Assembly (NCBI RefSeq): GCF_000719775.1 | Contig: NZ_JOHR01000005.1 | Span: forward strand, 310,001-374,000 | Source of the DNA: Streptomyces sp. NRRL F-5135 | Lineage (GTDB): Bacteria > Actinomycetota > Actinomycetes > Streptomycetales > Streptomycetaceae | Reading direction: 5' to 3' | Length of the DNA stretch: 64,000 nt | Shown here: positions 52,539 to 61,793 of the stretch, piece by piece | Layout: every line of letters begins with the position of its first letter | Position numbering within the stretch: the stretch's first letter is position 1 | Translations under genes and position numbers: made by a program | Notes under the pieces: model-generated | Seen by the model: the letters and a program-made list of their open reading frames with translations, nothing else | Database searches by the model: none | What the model was told of the DNA's origin: nothing

Positions 52539-53045
52539 CTAGTGCCGGGCCGGGTTGTAGTTGATCGGCTTCACGGGGAGATCGACCTTCATGGGGGCGG
52601 TCTTCTCGAAGTGGAGCTCGACGCGGACTTTCTGTCCTTCCTCGGGCTGTCGTTTGAGACTCATGAACATGATGTGGTTTCCGCCGCGTTCGAGGTTCAG
52701 CTCGCCGCCGGCGGGGATGTCGAGGGACGTCACCTTCGTCATCTTCTGGTTCTCCGTCTTGTGGATGGTGACGTCGTCGGAGAGATCGCTGGTGACGGAG
52801 GTGAGCTTGTCGGCCGTGCCACCGCTGTTGGTGATGACGATGAAGCCCGCGGCGAGGTCGCCGACCGGTTTCGGCACGTAGCCGTCCGCCGCCGTCAGCT
52901 GTGGCTCGCTGCCGGGGGAGGCGGACGAGCCGTCGGAGGGAGACGGACTCGATGAACGGGGGGTGGGACCGGAGGAGCAACCGGCCAGCGTCAGCGTGGC
53001 GGTGAGGCCGGCCGCGGCGAGGGCGAGAGAGGTGCGACGGTTCAC
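52539..53045 (-). CDS. Periplasmic-type copper chaperone PCu(A)C (ECuC-like), 168 aa
   Basis: A lipobox (LTATLTLAGCSSGP) indicates a lipoprotein on the outer face of the membrane. A PCu(A)C domain follows, with YVPKPVGDLAAGFIVITNSGGTADKLTSVTSDLSDDVTIH, GGELNLERGGNHIMFMSLKRQ and VRVELHFEKTAPMKVDLPVKPI. The His/Met motif (H..M..., with H/M in GGNHIMFM and downstream) is the Cu(I) site. In S. lividans the homologous ECuC passes copper to Sco. GTG 53045 overlaps the Sco stop as GTGA. Confidence 0.87.
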   Translation of the reverse strand: MNRRTSLALAAAGLTATLTLAGCSSGPTPRSSSPSPSDGSSASPGSEPQLTAADGYVPKPVGDLAAGFIVITNSGGTADKLTSVTSDLSDDVTIHKTENQKMTKVTSLDIPAGGELNLERGGNHIMFMSLKRQPEEGQKVRVELHFEKTAPMKVDLPVKPINYNPARH

Positions 53046-53707
53046 GGGTTCTCGCCCTTGATGAGCTTGGGCAGGTCCTTGGCGTAGTCGTCGGGCGAGG
53101 TGTCCTCGCCGTACAGGACGTATCCGTCGTCGGTCTTCGGCGAGAAGGCGATGACCTGGGCGCCGTGCATCGAGACGACGGTGCCGTCCTTCTCCTTCCG
53201 GGGCGGGTCGATGCCGATGCCGAGCTGACGCGCGCCCGCCTGGATGGTGGGGAAGTCACCGGTGAGTCCGATGAAGGACATGTCGCCCGCGCTGGGCAGC
53301 CACTTGGCGAGTTCCGCGGAGGTGTCCCGTTCAGGGTCGGTGGTGACGAAGACGACCTGGAGCTTGTCCTGGTCGGCCTTGGGGAGGGACTTCCTGGCGA
53401 TCGCGATATTGCTCATCGTCAGCGGGCAGACGTCCGGGCAGTTGGTGTAGCCGAAGTAGATCAGGGTCGGCTTGCCCTTGGTCTCCTCGCGGAGGTCGAA
53501 GGTCCTGCCCCGGGTGTCCTTGAGGACGAGGTTCGGCTTCGTGAAGGGCCTGTCGAGCACGGTCGCCGCTTTGGTCGTGCCCTGGGTGGCGATGTCGGCC
53601 ACCGGCTTGTCCGCCGAGCCGGAGCTGTCGCCACCGCCACAAGCGGTCAGGGTGAGGGCGGCCGACACGGCGAAAGCGGCGGCGGCCATCAGGGTCTTCT
53701 TGTGCAT
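53042..53707 (-). CDS. sco: Sco/SenC copper chaperone lipoprotein, 221 aa
   Basis: The lipobox LTACGGGDSS gives an outward-facing lipoprotein. The thioredoxin-like Sco domain has FDLREETKGKPTLIYFGYTNCPDVCPLTMSN, where the CxxxC pair binds copper, VVFVTTDPERDTSAELAKWLPS, and the distal His in STVVSMHGAQVIAF. Sco proteins load copper into oxidase subunit II or GlxA. ATG 53707 follows an upstream gap of 95 bases. It overlaps PCu(A)C, so both are made together. Confidence 0.9.
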   Translation of the reverse strand: MHKKTLMAAAAFAVSAALTLTACGGGDSSGSADKPVADIATQGTTKAATVLDRPFTKPNLVLKDTRGRTFDLREETKGKPTLIYFGYTNCPDVCPLTMSNIAIARKSLPKADQDKLQVVFVTTDPERDTSAELAKWLPSAGDMSFIGLTGDFPTIQAGARQLGIGIDPPRKEKDGTVVSMHGAQVIAFSPKTDDGYVLYGEDTSPDDYAKDLPKLIKGENP

Positions 53708-53802
53708 GGGGTATTTCCTGGGTGTCGAGTACGGGCACGAGGGGCGCGGGGCCGGGGATCAACTGCTCCGCGCGCCCCTGGTGCGAGGTGCCTGGTGGCG
53801 CG

Positions 53803-54639
53803 TCAGGAGGTACGGCGGCGGCCCGCCAGGACGCCGAAGGCCACTCCCGCGACACCGACCACGATGCCGACGATGCCGAGCACCCGGGCGGTGGTGTCGC
53901 CGTCGGAGCCCGACGCGTTCTCGCTCTTCGTGTCGGCGCTGCCGGAGTCGCCCGTCCCGGAGCCGTCCTGGGCCGACGCGGTCCCGTCGGCGGAACCGCC
54001 GTGCTCGTCGTCGGTGGCCGCGCTGAGCTTCAGGACGGGCGCGGGGCTCTCCGGCTCGTCGGCGCCCTCCTTGGGCTCCTCGATCCAGCGGACGACCTCG
54101 TTGTCGGAGTACGTCTGGAGGGCCTTGAAGACCAGTTGGTCGGCGTCCTCGGGGAGCTGCCCGATCGACAGCGGGAACTGCTGGAACTGCCCGGACGGGA
54201 TGCCCTTGTCCTCTCCTGTGCCGTTCGCGGTCCAGGTGACCTTGGAGACGGCTTCCTTGATGGTGTTGCCGTGCGACGTGAGCGGCTTGGCGAGCTTGCT
54301 CTTGGTGACGTCGATCTTCCAGCCGGGCACGGGCTGCGGCAGGACGGACGCCAGCGGATGGTCGGTCGGGAAGTTGACCTCGACCTTGGTGGTGGAGGCG
54401 TCGTCGCGCTCGTTGGGGACCTTGAAGCTGACCGTGGCGAACCCGCCCTTGGCGGCCTCGCCCTGCGGTTGCACGCTGACGTGTGCGGCAGCGGGGCCCG
54501 CCAGCAGCAGCAGGGCGGTCGCGGCGCCACCCCCGGCGACGCAGAGACGGACGACGTTTCTGGACGAGAGCGACGAGCGCGACGAGCGCGACGAGCGCGA
54601 CGAGAGCGACGCGGAAAACGAGGTCGACGACGGGAACAC
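53803..54639 (-). CDS. ycnI: YcnI-family copper protein (DUF1775), 278 aa
   Basis: After an Arg/Ser-repeat N-terminus and a TM/signal stretch (LCVAGGGAATALLLLAGPAAA) the mature part begins HVSVQPQGEAAKGGFATVSFKVPNE. That is the YcnI signature, with the N-terminal His that chelates Cu(II) with a Trp-containing site (VPGWKIDV). A C-terminal TM anchor (VLGIVGIVVGVAGVAFGVLAG) and a basic RRRTS end follow. GTG 54639 is preferred over GTG 54651 because GGAG lies six bases upstream. The SSRSSRSSRSSLSS start is coded by 9-base repeats. Confidence 0.85.
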   Translation of the reverse strand: MFPSSTSFSASLSSRSSRSSRSSLSSRNVVRLCVAGGGAATALLLLAGPAAAHVSVQPQGEAAKGGFATVSFKVPNERDDASTTKVEVNFPTDHPLASVLPQPVPGWKIDVTKSKLAKPLTSHGNTIKEAVSKVTWTANGTGEDKGIPSGQFQQFPLSIGQLPEDADQLVFKALQTYSDNEVVRWIEEPKEGADEPESPAPVLKLSAATDDEHGGSADGTASAQDGSGTGDSGSADTKSENASGSDGDTTARVLGIVGIVVGVAGVAFGVLAGRRRTS

Positions 54640-54779
54640 AGCACACTCCACGGTGTGAGGAGAAAAGTGATCAGTACGAACGGCCAGGGGCCGGAACGGG
54701 CCCCAAGACCCGCCGTGGCGCGGTTGCGCGACGGCAGCGCGACATGGAGTCCCCGTACGTCCGTGCGGGGCGGGTCGCG

Positions 54780-55628
54780 TCAGGCTGCGAGAGACAGCGT
54801 GTGCGCGCCCGGGGGGCCGCGCCTGATCACGGTGTGCTGGAGCGCCTCACCGGACGGTGTCGGCGGGGTGGTGCACGGGGTGTACGCGGCCCGGGCCCCG
54901 GGCGCGGGCACCCCGGGCAGCCCGGCGCCCAACGCCCGTACGAGGGAGAGGGCGGCCCGCAGGGCGCGCAGCGGCGCACCGTCGGTGACCTCACCGATAC
55001 CGGGCACGGAGAGCTGGGCGAGCCGCAGCAGCGCGAGGTCCCCCCGGCGCAGCAGCCAGCCGGTCGCCAGTGCGGCCAGCAGGTGCGCGAGCACCATGGG
55101 GAGCGAGGGCAGCAGCCCGTCCGGGGCGAGAGCACCCGAGGCGGAGGAGGCGGAGAGCAGGTGCTGGTGCGCTTGGTGGGCCTGATCGGCCCCACCGCCC
55201 GCCGCCGCCCCCGCTCGCACGGTGGCCGGGCTGATCCCCGCGTCGGCGACGATCCGGGCCGCGTCGGCGGGGCTGAGCGAGGTGGAACCGCCTCCGCAGA
55301 GCAGCTTCGCGGCCGTCCTGATCAGCGCGTCATCACTGCCGCGAGGGATGGTGAGGTGCCGCTGGCCCAGTCCGAACACCGTATGCAGGGCCAGTTGCCC
55401 GGCGGTCAACGCGGCGACGACCGTCGCCGTCGACCGCGGTCGTCCGGCGAGTGGAGCGACGAGCACGAACGTCCCGAGGAAACCCAGTACCAGGCTCCAG
55501 CCGGAAACGGGGGCGCAGGCCGCCACCACATGCCCCAGAGCCGACAGCACGACACAGACCGCGGTGAACACCGCGGCCCTCAGCAGCCGCGGAGCGGCTC
55601 CAGCGCGTACGTCGACAGGCTCGGACAT
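54780..55628 (-). CDS. Membrane protein in the copper cluster, 282 aa
   Basis: TM helices include LRAAVFTAVCVVLSALGHVVAAC, LVLGFLGTFVLVAPLAG, TVVAALTAGQLALHTVFGL and SLPMVLAHLLAALATGWLL. A loop contains AHQAHQHLL, His-rich and possibly metal-binding. No specific family is recognised. It is the first gene of the leftward copper cluster and is separated from YcnI by 140 bases. A link to copper is only suggested by position and the His cluster. Confidence 0.7.
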   Translation of the reverse strand: MSEPVDVRAGAAPRLLRAAVFTAVCVVLSALGHVVAACAPVSGWSLVLGFLGTFVLVAPLAGRPRSTATVVAALTAGQLALHTVFGLGQRHLTIPRGSDDALIRTAAKLLCGGGSTSLSPADAARIVADAGISPATVRAGAAAGGGADQAHQAHQHLLSASSASGALAPDGLLPSLPMVLAHLLAALATGWLLRRGDLALLRLAQLSVPGIGEVTDGAPLRALRAALSLVRALGAGLPGVPAPGARAAYTPCTTPPTPSGEALQHTVIRRGPPGAHTLSLAA

Positions 55629-56001
55629 GGCGGGCTCATCATCGCACTGCGGCCCACGGCCCCGTAGGGCAGGTCCGGAAGGTCACGCTCTGTCCGGAAC
55701 GGGATCGCTTCCGAAGGTTCCGGACGGGACGGCCGAGGACCCGGATGGGACAGCTCCGGAAGGGGCTCTCAGGAGAGGGGCCGCGCCGGAGGGGCCCGCC
55801 GGCCCCGCTCCGTTCCGGAGGCCGCTCGTCCGCTCCGGCCGGGCCGCTTCGGACCGCACCCGTATTGACGTGCCCCTATACACCGCTCCGCGTCGTACAC
55901 GCGTCCGCCGAATGAGGGGCGTCACGTTAATCGCGTGCTTACACCCGGGGGCGGGGGGCAATACGTATCGGTATGTCGAGCCGGGCCCAGGAGGCTGGAG
56001 C
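55629..56001. other. Divergent gap upstream of the ATP-binding protein
   Basis: A 373-base region between divergent genes. It contains many TCCGGA motifs (55670-55760). A stretch around 55900-55975 is AT-richer, with TTGACG at 55865 and ATACGTAT at 55962, and should hold promoters. No gene was found. Confidence 0.45.
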
Positions 56002-56604
56002 ATGAGCATCTGGTGGTCACTCCACTTGCGGAGGGAAGCCGCGAGCGTTCCGCTCGCCCGGCGCCTTCTGCTCGGCGCCATGGACACCGCCGGAGTCGAC
56101 CCGGACGTCTCCTTCGACCTCTCGGTGGCGCTCACCGAGGCCTGTGCGAACGCCGTCGAGCACGGCGGAGGGGGCGCGGTGGCAACCGCCGCGACCGCGG
56201 GAGCGGGAGCCACCGGAGGTTCGGGAAACGGCGCTCCCGCGGTCACGACAGCGATCGTCGATTCGGCGCGAACGATCGATTCGTCGGGAACCATCGACTC
56301 GTCGGATGAGATGTCCGGTGGACCGGCGGGTGAAGTGACCGGTGGATACCGCGTGACCGCCTATCTGGACGGCGAACGATGCCGTATCGAGGTCGCCGAC
56401 ATGGGACCCGGCTTCCCCGCACGGCGCGTGCTCCGCCCCACGCTTCCCGAGCCCGCCCCGACCGCCGAGAACGGCCGGGGACTACGGCTGATCGAGCAGC
56501 TCGCCGACCACGTCCACTTCCGTAACGGGCCGGGCCACGGCGCGGTGGTCAGCTTTGACAAGATTCTCAAGTGGCGGGAGGACGCCCTGCTCAGAGCCAT
56601 GTGA
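56002..56604 (+). CDS. RsbW-like ATP-binding regulator (HATPase, anti-sigma type), 200 aa
   Basis: The HATPase fold appears as VSFDLSVALTEACANAVEHG (N-box), then CRIEVADMGPGFPARR (G1 box) and GRGLRLIEQLADHVHF (G2 box), the pattern of Streptomyces RsbW/SpoIIAB-like kinases. A ~60-residue Ala/Gly/Ser/Thr-rich insert lies between the N-box and the G1 box. ATG 56002 follows AGGAGG. Together with the SpoIIE-type phosphatase two genes away it could form a partner-switching pathway, although no anti-anti-sigma protein is present here. Confidence 0.85.
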   Translation: MSIWWSLHLRREAASVPLARRLLLGAMDTAGVDPDVSFDLSVALTEACANAVEHGGGGAVATAATAGAGATGGSGNGAPAVTTAIVDSARTIDSSGTIDSSDEMSGGPAGEVTGGYRVTAYLDGERCRIEVADMGPGFPARRVLRPTLPEPAPTAENGRGLRLIEQLADHVHFRNGPGHGAVVSFDKILKWREDALLRAM

Positions 56605-56670
56605 GCGGGAGCGGAGCGCCCTCCTCGGTCTACCGCCTCAGCCCTGCCTGAGCTTCGGCTCAACCCTGCC

Positions 56671-58164
56671 TCAGCTCTGCATGAGCGTGGCCATCCACGC
56701 CTCGACCTCGTCGGACCGGCGCGGCAGCCCCGCCGACAGGTTCCTGTTCCCGTCCTCCGTGACCAGGATGTCGTCCTCGATCCGGACGCCGATCCCCCGG
56801 TACTCCTCCGGAACGGTCAGATCATCGGCCTGGAAGTAGAGACCCGGCTCGACCGTCAGGCACATGCCGGGCTCCAGCGTCCCGTCCACGTACGCCTCCC
56901 TGCGGGCCGCCGCGCAGTCATGGACGTCCAGGCCCAGCATGTGGCCCGTGCCGTGCAGGGTCCAGCGGCGCTGGAGCCCCAGCGCCAGGACCTTCTCGAC
57001 CGGCCCCTCCAGCAGCCCCCACTCGACGAGCTTCTCGGCGAGGACCCGCTGGGCCGCGTCGTGGAAGTCGCGGTACTTCGCGCCGGGCTTCACCGCCGCG
57101 ATACCGGCCTCCTGCGCCTCGTACACCGCGTCGTAGATCTTCCGCTGCAGCTCGCTGTAGCGGCCGTTGACCGGCAGCGTGCGCGTGACGTCGGCGGTGT
57201 AGAGGGTGTGCGTCTCCACTCCGGCATCGAGCAGCAGCAGGTCGCCGGAGCGCACGTCGCCGTCGTTGCGCACCCAGTGCAGGGTGGTGGCGTGCGGCCC
57301 CGCCGCGCAGATCGAGCCGTAACCGATGTCGTTGCCCTCCACGCGGGCGCGCAGGAAGAACGTTCCCTCGATGTAGCGCTCGCTGGTCGCCTCCGCCTTG
57401 TCGAGCACCTTCACGACGTCCTCGAAGCCGCGCACCGTGGAGTCCACGGCCTTCTGGAGCTCCCCGACCTCGAAGGCGTCCTTCACGGCGCGGGCCTCGG
57501 ACAGGTGGACGCGCAGTTCCTCGTCGCGCTCGGCGGTGACCTTGTCGGTCAGCGCGGCCTCGATGCCGGCGTCGTGCCCCCGTACGGCGCGGACCGGGCC
57601 CGTGGCCTCCTTGAGGGCGGCCGGGAGCTTCCGTACGTCCTTGGCGGGCAGGCCCAGCAGCTGTTCGGCCTCGGCGAGGGAGTGCCGGCGCCCGACCCAC
57701 AGCTCGCCCTGGCCGCTGAGCCAGAACTCGCCGTTCTCCCGGTCGGAGCGCGGCAGCAGATGGATCGTCGCCTCGTGCCCCCCGGTTTTCGGTTCCAGTA
57801 CGAGGACGCCGTCCTGGGTCTGGTCACCGGTGAGGTACACGTACTCCGTCGAGGCACGGAACGGGTACTCCGTGTCATTGGAGCGCGTTTTCAGATTGCC
57901 CGCGGGGATCACCAGGCGCTCACCGGGGAAGCGCGCGGAGAGCGCGGCCCGGCGCGCGGCGGTCTCGGCCGCCTGCGGGATCGGCGCCAAGCCGTGCAGC
58001 TCGGTGTCGGCCCAGCCGGACTTCATGTTCTGTGCGAGCTCGTCGGACACTCCGGGGTACAAACCGTTTTTCCTCGTCTTGATCGGTTCCGCCGCTGTTT
58101 CCTGAGTCTCCGTGTCCGGGGCCGCCGGGGTGTCCGGGGGCTCCGGGATGAGCTCATCAGCCAC
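56671..58164 (-). CDS. pepP: Xaa-Pro aminopeptidase (aminopeptidase P family), 497 aa
   Basis: The N-terminal creatinase-like domain (LVIPAGNLKTRSNDTEYPFRASTEYVYLTGD) is followed by the pita-bread metallopeptidase domain. Metal ligand motifs are visible: LLLLDAGVETHTLYTADVTRTLPV (two Asp), GLQRRWTLHGTGHMLGLDVHD (His), and the C-terminal Glu pair PGMCLTVEPGLYF and GIGVRIEDDILVTEDG. It removes N-terminal residues before Pro. The first ~35 residues are acidic and variable. ATG 58164 is the start. It is convergent to 56002. Confidence 0.92.
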   Translation of the reverse strand: MADELIPEPPDTPAAPDTETQETAAEPIKTRKNGLYPGVSDELAQNMKSGWADTELHGLAPIPQAAETAARRAALSARFPGERLVIPAGNLKTRSNDTEYPFRASTEYVYLTGDQTQDGVLVLEPKTGGHEATIHLLPRSDRENGEFWLSGQGELWVGRRHSLAEAEQLLGLPAKDVRKLPAALKEATGPVRAVRGHDAGIEAALTDKVTAERDEELRVHLSEARAVKDAFEVGELQKAVDSTVRGFEDVVKVLDKAEATSERYIEGTFFLRARVEGNDIGYGSICAAGPHATTLHWVRNDGDVRSGDLLLLDAGVETHTLYTADVTRTLPVNGRYSELQRKIYDAVYEAQEAGIAAVKPGAKYRDFHDAAQRVLAEKLVEWGLLEGPVEKVLALGLQRRWTLHGTGHMLGLDVHDCAAARREAYVDGTLEPGMCLTVEPGLYFQADDLTVPEEYRGIGVRIEDDILVTEDGNRNLSAGLPRRSDEVEAWMATLMQS

Positions 58165-58278
58165 TGCTTCTCCTCGTGGGCTACGACTTCCGGGCCACCG
58201 GCCCGCTGGGCCGCCGGCCGGTCTTTCTATCGTATGTGCGACGAGAAGGGCGTGCCCAGGACGCAGGTGTCGAATCCG

Positions 58279-59790
58279 TCAGGGCGTGCCGAACCGGGCC
58301 GCGAGCAGCACGATGTCGTCCGTGTGCGCCGGGCCGTCCGGCTGCTGCCCCGGGGCGTCCCACCCCCGCGGCAGTACGGACCGCAGTACGTGGTCGGCGA
58401 CCTCGCCGGGGTCGTGCCTGGCCGAAGCCGGCACGCGGGCCGCCGCCTCGCGCAGCCGGCCGAACGCCCGGTCCGTCGAGTCACCGGTGCACCGGAGCAA
58501 CCCGTCCGTGTAGAGCAGCACCGTTTCTCCCGCCGCGGGCCACAGTTCCACGCTCGGCGCCTCCCAGCAGGTGAGCATTCCGAGCGGCGCGGACAGGGTC
58601 GTCTCGACGAACTCGGCACGCCGCTCCCCGACCACCAGCGGCGGCGCGTGCCCGGCCCCGGCCAGCACGATCTTGGACTGGCCGGGCTCGGCGTACGCGA
58701 AGAGGGCGGTGGCGCTCCGGGCGGGCTCGGTCAGCCGCAGCAGCAGTTCGAGGTCGGAGAGTACGGCTACGGGGTCCTCGCCCTCCATCACGGCGTAGGC
58801 CCGCAGGGAGGCGCGCAGCCGGCCCATCGCGGCCACGGCGCCCGGGCCCGAGCCGCTGACCGAACCGACAGCGAGGCCGAGCGCGGCACCGGGCAGCGGC
58901 AGCGCGTCGTACCAGTCGCCGCCGCCGTGGCGCCCGGTCCGATGGCGTGCGGCGAGCCGGACGCCCGGCACCCGGGGCAGCCGGCCGGGCAGCAGCTCCC
59001 CGGTGAGCGTGGCCGAGTGGGTCCGCGCGCGCTCCAGCTCCAGCAGCCGGGCCAGATGGGCGCTCGCGTACCGGGAGTAGAGGCCGATCAGATGGCGCTG
59101 GCGTTCGCCGGGCTCGGCCGGTTCGTCGTACAGCCATACGGCCGCGCCGAGCCGCCCCGACACCACGCCCGGAGAACGGGCGGTGCCGCCCGTGAGGCTG
59201 CCGTCGCCCGTGAGGCTGCCACCGGCCGCCGGGCTGCCGTCGGCGGGGACGGGCCCGGCCGCGTTGACCGGTTCGGCCGCGTCGAGCGGTACGGCATAGC
59301 TCGCGCCGTATCCGAGCCGTACCGCGACCTCTCGCTGGCGCGGGTCCAGTGCCGAGTCCCCGAGCAGATCGGCGGCCGCGACGGCCTCGCCGCCGGTCCC
59401 CGCGGACCCGTCGAGGAGCCGGCCGTACGTACTGACGCGGCGCGGCACCGTCTCCAGCTGGCCGAGATCCGCCGGACCGAGCCCCAGCCCCAGGGTGGTC
59501 ACGGGCCCCAGCCCGTCGGCCGGTTCGCATACGACCAGGCCGCGGCGGGCCCCGGCGAGGGCGGCGCCGGCGCGCAGCAGCTCGTCGAGCGCTTCGTTCA
59601 GCGAACTGGTCGTCGCCAGGCGCTCGGTCAGCTCGTGGAGCGTGGTCAGGTCGGAGACCCAGCCGGCGAGCCGGTCCTGGATCACGACACCCGGAGCGGC
59701 CGGAAGGTGGTCCAGGGGCGCGGCAGCTCGGGCGGGGGAGCGAGAAGAGGCATTGATTCCGGCCACTTTCGGCAGGTGTGAGGCGCTCAT
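58279..59790 (-). CDS. SpoIIE/PP2C-type protein phosphatase with GAF-like region, 503 aa
   Basis: The C-terminal ~230 residues are a SpoIIE-type phosphatase: LLPGRLPRVPGVRLAARHRTGRHGGGDWYDALPLPGAALGLAVGSVSG, LFAYAEPGQSKIVLAGAGHAPPLVV, GETVLLYTDGLLRCTGDS and ADHVLRSVLPRG. The first Asp of this family lies in GGDWYD. The N-terminal ~250 residues resemble a GAF sensor (LHELTERLATTSSLNEALDELLRAGAALAGARRGLVV) with an inserted Pro/Gly-rich loop. Substrates would be phosphorylated STAS proteins. ATG 59790 was preferred over upstream in-frame codons. Confidence 0.88.
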   Translation of the reverse strand: MSASHLPKVAGINASSRSPARAAAPLDHLPAAPGVVIQDRLAGWVSDLTTLHELTERLATTSSLNEALDELLRAGAALAGARRGLVVCEPADGLGPVTTLGLGLGPADLGQLETVPRRVSTYGRLLDGSAGTGGEAVAAADLLGDSALDPRQREVAVRLGYGASYAVPLDAAEPVNAAGPVPADGSPAAGGSLTGDGSLTGGTARSPGVVSGRLGAAVWLYDEPAEPGERQRHLIGLYSRYASAHLARLLELERARTHSATLTGELLPGRLPRVPGVRLAARHRTGRHGGGDWYDALPLPGAALGLAVGSVSGSGPGAVAAMGRLRASLRAYAVMEGEDPVAVLSDLELLLRLTEPARSATALFAYAEPGQSKIVLAGAGHAPPLVVGERRAEFVETTLSAPLGMLTCWEAPSVELWPAAGETVLLYTDGLLRCTGDSTDRAFGRLREAAARVPASARHDPGEVADHVLRSVLPRGWDAPGQQPDGPAHTDDIVLLAARFGTP

Positions 59791-60736
59791 GGCAGTCGGC
59801 CTCTCGACCGGAACAATTCGCTCAATAGCATTGCAAACCCCCATGTCGTTCTGCGCAGCTATCAATGCGTCCACATGTACACGCACAACTGCGGCAATGT
59901 CCAGCGTTGTCCTAGTGGAACGGCGGGTTTCTGCGGGACGCTGAAGTTGGCTGAAAAATGACCCCCACGATCAGGTTTTGCGGTCGACTGTGGTGGCTCA
60001 ACAGGGGCCCTCCGGGGCCGATTTGCAGTACAGCCCGGGCGGAGCGTCATTCCGCACATGATGGGTACGTAAACGGTGACGGACAGGGACAGTTGGGACC
60101 GCCCCGGAACCTGGCGGCGGGCCCGGGCGTCTTAATTGCCGTAGCTCACGGCCGTCGCGGGTCGCACCCATCCCCGGACTGGCGAGAAAAGCACAGCGGG
60201 ACAGCGGGACAGAAGTGCCACGCGTGCACCACCACCCTCGCCCCGGGTTCGCACGAAGTACGAAGACGGATCGCGTTCGGACCGACCGCGATCGCCGGTA
60301 CGCGCTCGACAGTCGGGCTTCGGGCCCGGGGCCGTGCCAGGTGGTCGTGCCGGGCCCGGAGCAGGCTCCATGCGCCGCGGCCGAAGGGACCGTCCGTACC
60401 GTCGTGAGGGGCGGGACCGGCCGAGGTCCGCTCAGCGCGCGGAGCGGCACGGTCCGGTCCCTCGGGGCCGGTCCGCCGGACCACCGCGTGTCGGAACCGG
60501 CTCCCGGCGTCGGGCCCGAGCCCGGGAGTCGGTCGGGCCGGTGCCCGAGAGTTGGACCCGGCCGTGCCGGACCCGGTGCCACGCCGGATCCGGCCTCGCG
60601 CCGGACAGGACAGGAAGTGCGCACGGCGGAGTGATGTACGCACGGTGAAGCGATGCACGCGTGATGTCAGTGTTCGGTGCGGTGTTCAGTGAAACGTCAT
60701 GTGGACTCGGCGTTCAACGGAAAGGAACGAGCGCAT
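59791..60736. other. Long gap without a convincing gene
   Basis: A 946-base region between the divergent phosphatase and primase-like genes. The part next to the phosphatase (59800-60000) is AT-rich and probably holds its promoter. CAGCGGGACAGCGGGACAGAAG occurs near 60192. From 60300 to 60640 it is GC-rich with several short frames, none with a credible start, ribosome site or domain. Nothing can be named. Confidence 0.5.
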
Positions 60737-61420
60737 ATGCGCGAGATCCTCGGAAGGCGACGCAGGATCCGGCTCCGGCGCAAGGAGAGGGCCGCTCAGC
60801 TCGACGCGGCACTCACCTGCGCCACCGAGTGGAGATGGCCGGTTCTCCCGGGCGCCGGTCTCACATCGGCCGGTGGACGCGGGACCCGCGGTCGGGGCTG
60901 TGCCTGCCCCGACCCCGAATGCGTCGTTCCCGGTGCGCACCCCTTCGATCCGGGGCTGCTCGCGGCGACCACCGACGAGCGCATGCTGCGCTGGTGGTGG
61001 GGCAACCGCCCCACGGCACCGATCATCCTGGCCACCGGCGGCAGCGCCCCCTGCGCGGTGAGCCTCCCGGCCGTCGCGGGCGCCCGCGCGCTGGCCGAGC
61101 TCGACCGGATGGGCATGCGACTGGGGCCGGTCGTCGCGACCCCCACCCGTTGGTCGCTACTGGTGGCCCCGTACACGCTGGAACGGCTCGGTGAGCTGCT
61201 CTACGCGAAGGCGTGGGTGCCCAGTTCGCTCCGGTTCCACGGGGAGGGCGGCTATCTCGTCCTGCCGCCGTCCGAGGCGGCCGGCGGACAGGTCCGGTGG
61301 GAGCGGGCGCCGCTGCCCGGCTCGGCGGCGCCCTGGCTGCCGGATGTCGAGGCGGTCGTGGACGCGCTCGTGGAGGCGAGCAACAGCGCGCCGGACGGTG
61401 GCAGCAGGCTCGCCTACTGA
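60737..61420 (+). CDS. Bifunctional DNA primase/polymerase-like (Prim-Pol) protein, 227 aa
   Basis: The N-terminus is highly basic (MREILGRRRRIRLRRKERAAQ). Then come a helical segment (LDAALTCATEWRWPVLPG), GCACPDPECVVPGAHPFDPGLLAATTDERMLRWWWGNRPTAPIILATG, and AGARALAELDRMGMRLGPVVATPTRWSLLVAP, the order seen in Prim-Pol N-domains of actinobacterial proteins. I do not see a full set of catalytic Asp residues, so activity is uncertain. ATG 60737 follows AAAGGAACG. No phage genes are nearby. Confidence 0.75.
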   Translation: MREILGRRRRIRLRRKERAAQLDAALTCATEWRWPVLPGAGLTSAGGRGTRGRGCACPDPECVVPGAHPFDPGLLAATTDERMLRWWWGNRPTAPIILATGGSAPCAVSLPAVAGARALAELDRMGMRLGPVVATPTRWSLLVAPYTLERLGELLYAKAWVPSSLRFHGEGGYLVLPPSEAAGGQVRWERAPLPGSAAPWLPDVEAVVDALVEASNSAPDGGSRLAY

Positions 61421-61793
61421 GCGCGAAGCGCTTGGCGGCCCGTACGGGGGCGCCGCCCGGCCCGTACGCGGGCCGGGCTCCGCTGCGCCCGTACGGGCCG
61501 GGCGGAGCAGCCCCGAGGGCATATCGCGCACCTCGTGCCGGCGCGGGCTTCGTAGCCTTCGTGGCCTTGTCACTCGTACGGGTACGAGGCGGCCCGAGTT
61601 GTACGGGAATCGGGCGCGCGCCGGCTCGGTGGGGGCGTCGGTGCCGATATCGTCGGCCCCGGCAGTGCCGCTGCCCGCTGCTCCTCGCTACTCCGCGCAG
61701 CTTCTCTTGCGCCCTTTGTCTCGCTTTGCACCGCTTCTCCTTGCTTTCTTCCCTCGCATGTTCCCTTCGTACCCAGCGGCAGGTGGGACCACC
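61421..61793. other. Gap with terminator after primase-like gene
   Basis: It begins with a hairpin (61455-61478). The remainder is GC-rich with GCCCGTACGGGCC-like repeats, then becomes AT-richer (CTTTGTCTCGCTTTGCACC) near 61720-61750, the probable promoter of the secreted protein gene. No gene seen. Confidence 0.5.
61455..61478 (+). terminator. Terminator after primase-like gene
   Basis: GCCCGGCCCG and CGGGCCGGGC form a perfect 10-base stem with a TACG loop, 35 bases after the stop. Confidence 0.7.

Noticed and set aside
60215..60634. Frames in the gap between phosphatase and primase-like genes
   Set aside because: Products are Arg/Gly/Pro-rich on both strands with no ribosome site or conserved motif.
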